Positions 43,357 to 50,401 of a DNA stretch of 64,000 bases are shown one piece after another. The stretch is from Corallococcus terminator. GTDB lineage: Bacteria; Myxococcota; Myxococcia; Myxococcales; Myxococcaceae. The position numbers and the translations under genes are program-made. Numbering within the stretch: the first letter of the stretch is position 1; every line of letters starts with the position of its first letter. Under the pieces are notes generated by a model. That model worked only from the letters and a program-made list of their open reading frames with translations. It searched no databases and had not been told where the DNA came from. The DNA lies in the NCBI RefSeq assembly GCF_003611635.1, contig NZ_RAVZ01000003.1:40814-104813 (forward strand), read 5' to 3'.

Positions 43357-43845
43357 ATGACGATGTCCACCGAGCTGGCCCCTTCGAGGTTGCGCAGGTT
43401 GCCAAGCTGGATGCTGAACCAGACCGCGGCGCTGGCCCACCGGTTGGTGACCGAAGGGCTGGGCGCGGTCGGCTTCCACCGCTACCACTACGCCTTGATG
43501 TCGACGCTGGAGGAGTTTGGCCCCACGAGCCAGGCGGACCTGGGTCGTCGTTCCGGGCTGGATCGCAGCGATGTCGTGGCGGTGCTCGATGTGCTGGCCG
43601 AGCGGAAGCTCATCGAGCGTACGCCGGATGTGTCGGACCGCCGACGCAACACCATCACGCTCACGTCCGCCGGGGTGCGACAGTTGCGGCAACTGGATGG
43701 CGAGCTGGCGCGGGCCCAGGACGCGCTGCTCGCCGCGCTTTCATCTTCCGAGCGCGAGCACCTGGCGCGACTCCTCGACCGGGTCCTGGTCTCCCACGCG
43801 CCCTCGCCCGAGGCCGCCAGCGAACCTCGCCAGAAGGGCCCCTGA
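43357..43845 (+). CDS. MarR family transcriptional regulator
   Basis: A 162-residue winged-helix regulator. The DNA-binding part is TSQADLGRRSGLDRSDVVAV followed by LDVLAERKLIER and the wing DVSDRRRNTITLT, diagnostic for MarR. The N-terminal dimerisation helices start after MSTELAPSRLRRL. ATG at 43357 is followed by an in-frame ATG at 43363; either is possible. It is divergent from the NTF2-like gene, a common arrangement for detoxification or degradation of a small compound. Confidence 0.92.
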   Translation: MTMSTELAPSRLRRLPSWMLNQTAALAHRLVTEGLGAVGFHRYHYALMSTLEEFGPTSQADLGRRSGLDRSDVVAVLDVLAERKLIERTPDVSDRRRNTITLTSAGVRQLRQLDGELARAQDALLAALSSSEREHLARLLDRVLVSHAPSPEAASEPRQKGP

Positions 43846-43954
43846 CCGCCGTGTCTCCTTCCGGACGGTGAGCGGGCGCGCGCATCGGGATTCCGACGTG
43901 ATGCCCGCGTAGGGAGTGATCTCTCGGGGGAGGGTGGGCAATTTCCGCCCCGGC

Positions 43955-46498
43955 ATGGCTCCTCCGAAAACGTCCCGCACCCGAAAGACCCCCGACCTCG
44001 CCGGCTTCGTGCGCGTGCGCGGGGCCCGTGAACACAACCTCAAGCACGTGGACGTGGACCTTCCGCGTGATGCGCTGGTGGTCTTCACCGGGGTGTCCGG
44101 CTCCGGCAAGTCGTCCCTGGCGTTCGGGACGCTGTACGCCGAAGCGCAGCGGCGCTACTTCGAATCCGTGGCCCCGTATGCCCGGCGCCTGATTGATCAG
44201 GTGGGCGTGCCGGAGGTGGACTCCATCGACGGGTTGCCTCCAGCGGTGGCGCTCCAGCAGCACCGGGGGGCTCCCAGTTCACGCTCGTCGGTGGGCAGCG
44301 TGACGACGCTGTCGAACTCCGTGCGCATGCTGTATTCGCGCGCCGGGACGTACCCTCCGAAGCTGGGCAGGCTGGACTCCGACGCGTTCTCTCCGAACAC
44401 GCCCGCGGGCGCGTGTCCGCAGTGCCACGGCATCGGCCGGGTGTTCGAGGTGACCGAACGCTCGATGGTGCCCGACGACAGCCTGAGCATCCGCGAGCGC
44501 GCCGTCGCCGCGTGGCCGCCCGCGTGGCATGGACAGAACCTGCGCGACATCCTGGTGACGCTCGGGTACGACATCGACAAGCCCTGGCGTGAATTGTCGA
44601 AGAAGGACCGGCAGTGGATCCTCTTCACCGACGAACAGCCCAGCGTCCCCGTCTACGCGGGCTTCACGTCCGCGGAGGTGAAGCGGGCCCTGGCTCGCAA
44701 GGAGCCGCCCAGCTACATGGGCACGTTCACCGGCGCGAAGCGCTACGTGATGACGACGTTCGCGACCACCGAGAGCGCGATGATGAAGAAGCGCGTCGCC
44801 CGGTACATGGTGAGCAGTGATTGTCAGGTGTGCCACGGCAAGCGTCTGCGCCGCGAGTCGCTGTCGGTGAAGTTCGCGGGCCTGGACATCGGAGAATTGT
44901 CGCGGCTGCCATTGGAACAGGTCGCGGACCTGCTGCGCCCCACGGCGGAGGGGAGGGCGGAGGGCGCGGAGGCGATGGCCCGCGAACATCCGGAGAAGGT
45001 CATCGTCGCCGAGCGCATCACGAAGGATCTGCTGGCGCGCATCCAGGTGCTGACGGACCTGGGCCTGGGCTACCTGTCGCTGGAGCGCACCACTCCCACG
45101 CTGTCGCCCGGAGAGTTGCAGCGGCTGCGGCTCGCCACGCAGATCCGTTCCAACCTCTTCGGCGTGGTGTACGTGATGGACGAACCGTCCGCGGGCCTGC
45201 ACCCGGCCGACACGGAGGCGCTGCTGACGGCGCTGGACCGGTTGAAGGACGCGGGCAATTCGCTGTTCGTGGTGGAGCACGAGGTGGATGTCATCCGCCA
45301 CGCGGATTGGATCGTGGACGTGGGCCCTGCCGCCGGTGAGCACGGCGGGCGCGTGCTCTACAGCGGACCGCCGGAGGGGTTGGCGAAGGTGGAGGCGTCG
45401 CGGACGCGGCGCTACCTGTTCGAGGAGGAGGCCCTGCGCCGCCGCTCGCCCCGGAAGGCCACGGGACGTCTGCGATTGGAGGGCGTGAAGCGCAACAACC
45501 TGCGCGGGCTGGACGTGGACTTCCCGCTGGGGGTCTTCACCACCGTCACGGGCGTGTCCGGCTCCGGCAAGTCGAGCCTCGTGAGCCAGGCGCTGGTGGA
45601 GCTGGTGGCCGCGCGGCTGGGGCAGACGCTGGCGCCGGAAGAGGAGGAGGGCGAGCCGTTGGACCGCGAGCCGACGGTGGCGAGCGAAGGCCACATCGCG
45701 GAAGGGATGCACGCGCTCAAGCGGCTGGTGACGGTGGACCAGAAGCCCATTGGCCGCACGCCGCGCTCCAACCTGGCGACATACACGGGCCTGTTCGACC
45801 ACGTGCGCAAGCTGTTCGCGGCGACGCCCCTGTCGAAGTCGCGCAAGTACAGCGCGGGCCGCTTCTCGTTCAACACGGCGGGAGGCCGCTGCGAGACGTG
45901 CGAGGGCGAAGGCTTCGTCAGCGTGGAATTGCTCTTCCTGCCCAGCGTGTACGCGCCGTGCCCCACGTGTCACGGCACCCGCTACGACCCGAAGACGCTG
46001 GAGGTGAAGTACCGCGAGCGGAACATCGCGGACGTGTTGGGGATGACGGTGGATGCGGCCTTCGACTTCTTCGCGCAGGAGCCGTCCCTCTTGCGCGTGC
46101 TCAAGGTGCTGAAGGATGTGGGCCTGGGCTACCTGCGGCTGGGACAGCCCGCGACGGAGCTGTCCGGCGGTGAAGCGCAGCGCATCAAGCTGGCCACGGA
46201 GCTGCAGCGCACCCAGCACGGCGACACGCTCTACGTGCTGGATGAGCCCACCACCGGCCTGCACCCGGCGGACGTGGACAAGCTGATGACGCAGTTGGAG
46301 GGACTGGTGGACGCGGGCAACACGGTCATCGTCGTGGAGCACGACCTGCGCGTCGTCGCCGCCAGCGACCACGTCATCGACGTGGGGCCCGGTGCAGGGA
46401 ACGCCGGGGGCCGGGTGGTGGCGCAGGGCACGCCCCAGGAGGTGGCGAAGGTGAAGGCCAGCCGCACCGCGCCGTACCTGGCGCGCGTCCTCGGTTGA
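43955..46498 (+). CDS. UvrA-like ABC ATPase apparently lacking the UvrB-binding domain
   Basis: An 847-residue duplicated ABC ATPase. The first Walker A is GVSGSGKSS (around 46-54) and the second GVSGSGKSSLVSQ lies near 530. Signature and D-loop motifs include LSPGELQRLRLATQI, MDEPSAGLHPAD, ELSGGEAQRIKLATEL and LDEPTTGLHPAD. Zinc-type CxxC pairs occur in GACPQCHG (Cys154/157), SDCQVCHG, CETCEGEG and CPTCHG. Only about 102 residues separate the Walker A Lys from Cys154, against roughly 240 in E. coli UvrA, so the UvrB-binding insertion seems absent. It is therefore probably not the repair UvrA but a paralogue, for example of the drug-resistance or UvrA2 type. Start MAPPKTSRTRK at 43955. Confidence 0.85.
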   Translation: MAPPKTSRTRKTPDLAGFVRVRGAREHNLKHVDVDLPRDALVVFTGVSGSGKSSLAFGTLYAEAQRRYFESVAPYARRLIDQVGVPEVDSIDGLPPAVALQQHRGAPSSRSSVGSVTTLSNSVRMLYSRAGTYPPKLGRLDSDAFSPNTPAGACPQCHGIGRVFEVTERSMVPDDSLSIRERAVAAWPPAWHGQNLRDILVTLGYDIDKPWRELSKKDRQWILFTDEQPSVPVYAGFTSAEVKRALARKEPPSYMGTFTGAKRYVMTTFATTESAMMKKRVARYMVSSDCQVCHGKRLRRESLSVKFAGLDIGELSRLPLEQVADLLRPTAEGRAEGAEAMAREHPEKVIVAERITKDLLARIQVLTDLGLGYLSLERTTPTLSPGELQRLRLATQIRSNLFGVVYVMDEPSAGLHPADTEALLTALDRLKDAGNSLFVVEHEVDVIRHADWIVDVGPAAGEHGGRVLYSGPPEGLAKVEASRTRRYLFEEEALRRRSPRKATGRLRLEGVKRNNLRGLDVDFPLGVFTTVTGVSGSGKSSLVSQALVELVAARLGQTLAPEEEEGEPLDREPTVASEGHIAEGMHALKRLVTVDQKPIGRTPRSNLATYTGLFDHVRKLFAATPLSKSRKYSAGRFSFNTAGGRCETCEGEGFVSVELLFLPSVYAPCPTCHGTRYDPKTLEVKYRERNIADVLGMTVDAAFDFFAQEPSLLRVLKVLKDVGLGYLRLGQPATELSGGEAQRIKLATELQRTQHGDTLYVLDEPTTGLHPADVDKLMTQLEGLVDAGNTVIVVEHDLRVVAASDHVIDVGPGAGNAGGRVVAQGTPQEVAKVKASRTAPYLARVLG

Positions 46499-46538
46499 TG
46501 GCTTGTTCCTGGATTGAGCGATGGGCGAGGGATTGGCC

Positions 46539-46702
46539 ATGACCTTCAAGGCCGCGGCAAGGGCCGTGCTGACCGTGGGTGTGGCTTTGACGAACGGCGC
46601 CTGGATGGTCAGCGGTTCCGTCCAGGACGCCCCGGCCCTACGGTCGCGGAGGGCAATGAGAGCAACAACGGGCTCGCCGTCGGATTCACAGTCGTTCCGT
46701 AG
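46539..46702 (+). pseudogene. Decayed copy of a CARDB-type secreted protein
   Basis: The frame from ATG 46539 reads MTFKAAARAVLTVGVALTNG, nearly the same signal peptide as the intact gene at 46840 (MTMKAAARALLLMCVVVAGP). A different frame then gives PTVAEGNESNNGLAVGFTVV to a stop at 46702, matching the end of a CARDB repeat. The middle of the gene is missing and the frames disagree, so this is a frameshifted, internally deleted relic. It fills most of the 341-bp gap between the UvrA-like and CARDB genes. Confidence 0.65.
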
Positions 46703-46792
46703 GATTCCAGGTGAGCTGAAGCGCAGAGGGGCGGCCCGGGACCTCAATCCCCGGGTCGTGATTGACAGCCATTCCCTGGATGGTTTGTTTAT

Positions 46793-46843
46793 AAGGAGCT
46801 GAGATTGCCCAGACGGATGAATCTGTGTAGTGATTGGGCATGA
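46793..46843 (+). promoter_or_regulatory. Possible leader peptide coupled to the CARDB gene
   Basis: AAGGAG at 46793-46798 precedes a 12-codon frame starting at TTG 46805 (MPRRMNLCSDWA) that ends TGA at 46841-46843, overlapping the ATG of the next gene as ATGA. The main gene has only a weak ribosome site of its own. Translational coupling is possible; chance cannot be excluded. Confidence 0.25.
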
Positions 46844-47784
46844 CAATGAAAGCAGCGGCCAGGGCGCTTCTCTTGATGTGTGTCGTTGTGGCAGGCCCGG
46901 CATGGGCGAACGTCAACTTCATCTCGATGAGCGCGCCTGCCAATGTCGCGGCTCCGCTCAGCGGGTTCAGCATCAGCTATAAGCTTGGGGGCTCCAATCT
47001 CCTGGCCACTGCCCAGGTGAGGTTCTATCTGTCGGAGACTCCGACTGGGAGTACGGGCGTCTGGCCATTGTTCTCGACGCAGGTCCTTCTGGGGCGCACC
47101 GCGGGAGGCCTCTATATTCCGTCCCCCGAGACCCGGACGGCCTATGTGAGCCGCTTCTCCATGGAGCCCAATGCGGTTGCCTTTCTCGAGTCGATCGCGG
47201 CCGATTGCGTGTCACGCAACATGTACCTTCTGGGAAGGGTCGACTTCGAAGCCTTTCAGTCGCGGACGATGGTCGTGGGCCTCAACGAACTGCCTGACTT
47301 CTCCTTCACGGCCGGTTCGTTGACCCCGGGGACGATCCAGCCGGGCGGTTCCACCAATCTCACTTTCGACGTCCATACGCGCTGCCCGGCGGCAACGACA
47401 TCCACCGTGGGGCTCTACCTGATGGATGCCAATTACCAGGTGCTGTCCGTCATCGGAGGCGTCGGCATCCCCAGTGGCGGTGGAACCTCCCGGTTCCCGC
47501 CCACCGCCATCTCTTTCTCCGCCAGCATTCCGCCGGGCAGCTACTACGTCGCGCTGTTCGCGGATGCGAATGAAGTCATCTACGAGAGCAACGAGAACAA
47601 CAACGTCGGGGTCATTCCGCTGCAGATCACGTCGGCCCTGGCCGCGACGGAGGCTGCTCCGCAGGAGCTGGTTCCGGACGTGACGCTTCCGTCCGAGGTC
47701 GCCGGCGGTGCCCGGAATCCGCCTCCTGGCGACTACGTCCAGCGACTCGCGCCGCAGGAGGCGCTGTCCGTCGAGACGCACTGA
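46840..47784 (+). CDS. Secreted CARDB-domain protein
   Basis: A 314-residue exported protein. Signal peptide MTMKAAARALLLMCVVVAGP with cleavage near AWAN. At least two Ig-like CARDB modules follow (VNFISMSAPANVAAPLSGFS, then LPDFSFTAGSLTPGTIQPGG ending in EVIYESNENNNVGVI), the typical 'g.y.v...D..n.v.E.nE.NN' pattern. CARDB repeats are cell-adhesion-like or protein-docking modules on surface proteins. A truncated relative lies directly upstream (46539-46702), so this locus was tandemly duplicated. Confidence 0.82.
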   Translation: MTMKAAARALLLMCVVVAGPAWANVNFISMSAPANVAAPLSGFSISYKLGGSNLLATAQVRFYLSETPTGSTGVWPLFSTQVLLGRTAGGLYIPSPETRTAYVSRFSMEPNAVAFLESIAADCVSRNMYLLGRVDFEAFQSRTMVVGLNELPDFSFTAGSLTPGTIQPGGSTNLTFDVHTRCPAATTSTVGLYLMDANYQVLSVIGGVGIPSGGGTSRFPPTAISFSASIPPGSYYVALFADANEVIYESNENNNVGVIPLQITSALAATEAAPQELVPDVTLPSEVAGGARNPPPGDYVQRLAPQEALSVETH

Positions 47785-47810
47785 AGGCCGTCTTCAGGGC
47801 GGGCATGCAA

Positions 47811-47846
47811 GAAGGGCCTGGAACCGCATGGGTTTCCAGGCCCTTC
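47811..47846 (+). terminator. Terminator after the CARDB gene
   Basis: A 13-bp perfect stem, GAAGGGCCTGGAA with TTCCAGGCCCTTC, and a 10-nt loop, 27 bp after the CARDB stop and 72 bp before hemE. No U-run follows. Confidence 0.65.
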
Positions 47847-47917
47847 GTCGTCACGGGACGTCTAGATAGGGTAGATCCGGGGCCCGTGACTCCCTCTCGC
47901 CCCTCGAAGGTGATGAC

Positions 47918-48964
47918 GTGAACGACCGACTCCTGCGCACGGCGCGCCGCCAGCCCACCGACACCACCCCCGTGTGGCTGATGCGCCAGGCCGGCCGCTA
48001 CCTGCCCGAGTACCGCGCCATCCGCGGCAACATCGCGTTCCTGGACCTCTGCAAGAACCCGGACCTGGCCGCGGAAGTCACCGTGCAGCCCGTCACCCGG
48101 CTGGGCGTGGACGCGGCCATCATCTTCTCCGACATCCTCATCCCCGTGGAGGCCATGGGCATCCACCTGGAGCTCGGGGACAAGGGGCCGCACTTCCCCA
48201 ACCCCCTGCGCACCGCCGCGGACATCGACAAGCTGGGCGTGCCCGACCCCGTCGAAGGCACCGGCTTCGTCGCCGAGGCCATCCGCCGCACGCGCAAGGC
48301 CCTCAACGACTCCGTGCCCGTTATCGGCTTCGCGGGCGCGCCCTTCACCCTGGCCGCGTACATGGTCGAGGGCGGCGGCTCCAAGAGCTACATCGTCATC
48401 AAGCGCCTGCTCTTCGAGCAGCCGGAGCTGGCCCACCGCCTGTTCCAGAAGCTCACCGACACCCTCATCCCGTACCTCAAGATGCAGGTGGAGGCCGGCG
48501 CCAGCATCGTGCAGATCTTCGACTCCTGGGGCGGCGAGCTGTCCCCCTACGACTTCGAACGCTTCAGCCTGCCGTACCTCACCCGCATGGTGCAGGAGCT
48601 CAAGGCCACGGGCGTGCCCGTCATCCTCTTCGGCACCAACATGACCCCGCACCTGCCGCTCTTGAAGCGCACCGGCGCGGACGTCATCGGCCTGGACTGG
48701 CGCGTGAACGTGGACGAGGGCCGCCGCATCCTGGGCCCGGACGTCGCCACGCAGGGCAACCTGGACCCGCTGCACCTGTTCCTCCCCCGCGAGGAGCTGG
48801 ATGCCCGCGTGAAGGACATCCTCGGCCGCGCGGGCCCCGTCGGGCACATCTTCAACCTGGGCCACGGCATCCTCCCGCCCAGCGACCCGGACGCCGCGAA
48901 GTTCCTCGTGGACGCCGTGCACCGTCACGGTGTCGCGCTCCGCCAGGGCATCGCCCTGCGCTGA
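47918..48964 (+). CDS. hemE: Uroporphyrinogen decarboxylase
   Basis: A 348-residue enzyme that removes four acetate carboxyls from uroporphyrinogen III to give coproporphyrinogen III in haem synthesis. Both family signatures are present: the N-terminal PVWLMRQAGRYLPEYR, with active-site Arg, and GFAGAPFTLAAYMVEG. The FSDILIPVEAMG motif holds the conserved catalytic Asp. Length is normal. The start is GTG at 47918, matching the family N-terminus. It is monocistronic here, with no other haem gene in the window. Confidence 0.97.
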   Translation: MNDRLLRTARRQPTDTTPVWLMRQAGRYLPEYRAIRGNIAFLDLCKNPDLAAEVTVQPVTRLGVDAAIIFSDILIPVEAMGIHLELGDKGPHFPNPLRTAADIDKLGVPDPVEGTGFVAEAIRRTRKALNDSVPVIGFAGAPFTLAAYMVEGGGSKSYIVIKRLLFEQPELAHRLFQKLTDTLIPYLKMQVEAGASIVQIFDSWGGELSPYDFERFSLPYLTRMVQELKATGVPVILFGTNMTPHLPLLKRTGADVIGLDWRVNVDEGRRILGPDVATQGNLDPLHLFLPREELDARVKDILGRAGPVGHIFNLGHGILPPSDPDAAKFLVDAVHRHGVALRQGIALR

Positions 48965-49012
48965 AGGCCTGTGTAGGCGGGCGCCCCCGCTCGCCTGCCC
49001 GCCTGACCGGCA

Positions 49013-49030
49013 ATTGACTCTTGAGTCAAT
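49013..49030. promoter_or_regulatory. 18-bp palindrome upstream of fadIJ (candidate operator)
   Basis: ATTGACTC-TT-GAGTCAAT is a perfect inverted repeat with 8-bp arms. It ends 6 bp before the -35 of the fadI promoter. Together with the TTGACG-type half-site at 11592-11610 it suggests a TetR-type regulator of beta-oxidation. No regulator gene is next to it. Confidence 0.6.
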
Positions 49031-49036
49031 CCGGCG

Positions 49037-49065
49037 TTGACGCGGCGCATTGTCGGTCGTTAGAA
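49037..49065 (+). promoter_or_regulatory. Probable housekeeping-sigma promoter of fadIJ
   Basis: TTGACG (49037-49042) and TTAGAA (49060-49065) are separated by 17 bp, close to the primary-sigma consensus. The expected start of transcription is near 49072, about 28 bp before the fadI start codon. Confidence 0.55.
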
Positions 49066-49099
49066 GCGCCTCACTCGTCGCACAGAGGGTGAGGCACAC

Positions 49100-50401
49100 A
49101 TGGCAAGCGAGAAGCGCAACGGCCACCGTCGGGTGGCCATCGTTCGCGGATTGCGGACGCCGTTCGCGAAGGCGGGCACCGTCTTCGCGGGGCTGACGGC
49201 GCTGGACCTGGGCCGGATGGTGGTCCAGGAGCTGGTGCAGCGCAGCGACCTGGATCCGAACGAAATCAACCAGGTCGTCTTCGGTCAGGTCATCCCCACG
49301 CTGACCGCGCCGTCCATCGCGCGCGAAGTCGTGCTGGCGGCGGGCCTGCCCAAGCGCATCGACGCCTTCACGGTGGCGCGCGCCTGTGCCACGTCCATCC
49401 AGGCGCTCGTGGCGGGCGCCAACGCCATCGCGCTGGGGGACGCGGACGTCATCATCGCGGGCGGCACCGAGTCCCTGTCCGACGCGCCCATCTTCACCAG
49501 CCGTCCCCTGGCGCACGCGCTGGCCGCGTCGTCCAAGGGCAAGAGCCTCCCGGACAAGCTGCGTCCCTTCCAGAAGCTCAAGGGCAAGGACCTGCTGCCC
49601 GTGCCCCCCGCCATCGCCGAGTACTCCACCGGCGAGACGATGGGTGAGAGCGCGGAGAAGATGGCCAAGGAGAACGGCATCAGCCGCGAGGAGCAGGACC
49701 TCATCGCCTTCAACTCGCACCAGAACGCGGCGAAGGCGTGGAAGGAAGGCTACTTCGCCGACGAGGTGATGCACGTCCTCGTGCCGCCCAAGTACGAGCA
49801 GTCCGCCACGAAGGACAACATCGTGCGCGAGGACACCAGCCTGGAGGCCCTCTCCAAGCTCAAGCCGGTGTTCGACCGCCGCTATGGCAGCGTCACCGCC
49901 GGCAACGCGTCCCCCCTCACCGACGGCGCCGCGGCGCTGCTCCTGATGAGCGAGGAGAAGGCGAAGGCGCTGGGCTACGAGCCGCTGGGCTTCCTGCGCT
50001 CGCACGCGTTCGCGGCGACGGACCCGGGCGACCAGTTGCTCCAGGGGCCGGCGTACGCGGCGCCCGTGGCGCTCAAGCGCGCGGGGATGAAGCTTGCGGA
50101 CATCGACCTCGTGGAGATGCATGAGGCGTTCGCCGCGCAGGTGGCGAGCAACATCCAGGCGCTGGCGTCCAGGGAGTTCGCGAAGAAGGCGGGCTTCAGC
50201 GGGCCGGTGGGTGAAATCGACCGGTCGCTCTTGAACGTGACGGGCGGCTCCATCTCCCTGGGCCATCCGTTCGGTGCCACCGGGGCGCGCATCGTCACGC
50301 AGGCCCTGAACGAGCTGAAGCGTCGGAACAAGAACACGGTGCTGTGCACCGTCTGCGCCGCGGGCGGGCTGGGCGCCGCGGTCATCCTGGAGCGTGCGTG
50401 A
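49100..50401 (+). CDS. fadI: 3-ketoacyl-CoA thiolase, FadI type
   Basis: A 433-residue thiolase whose length and sequence follow FadI rather than FadA (VAIVRGLRTPFAK start, DLGRMVVQELV, EYSTGETMGESAEKMAK). The acylated Cys is in FTVARACATSIQAL, the catalytic His in GGSISLGHPFGATGA, and the second Cys in TVCAAGGLGAA. It would release acetyl-CoA from 3-ketoacyl-CoA. GAGGGTGAGG precedes ATG. The stop TGA overlaps the ATG of fadJ by one base (TGATG), so the two subunits are coupled. It is the second thiolase module in the window. Confidence 0.94.
   Translation: MASEKRNGHRRVAIVRGLRTPFAKAGTVFAGLTALDLGRMVVQELVQRSDLDPNEINQVVFGQVIPTLTAPSIAREVVLAAGLPKRIDAFTVARACATSIQALVAGANAIALGDADVIIAGGTESLSDAPIFTSRPLAHALAASSKGKSLPDKLRPFQKLKGKDLLPVPPAIAEYSTGETMGESAEKMAKENGISREEQDLIAFNSHQNAAKAWKEGYFADEVMHVLVPPKYEQSATKDNIVREDTSLEALSKLKPVFDRRYGSVTAGNASPLTDGAAALLLMSEEKAKALGYEPLGFLRSHAFAATDPGDQLLQGPAYAAPVALKRAGMKLADIDLVEMHEAFAAQVASNIQALASREFAKKAGFSGPVGEIDRSLLNVTGGSISLGHPFGATGARIVTQALNELKRRNKNTVLCTVCAAGGLGAAVILERA

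Noticed and set aside
46762..46793. TTGACA with TTTATA as a promoter for the CARDB gene
   Set aside because: The -35 is perfect but the spacing is about 20 bp and no better -10 is at 17 bp; kept only as a weak possibility.
47627..50266. Minus-strand open frame of about 880 codons opposite hemE and fadI
   Set aside because: Spans two confidently assigned genes and the promoter between them; composition is that of antisense.
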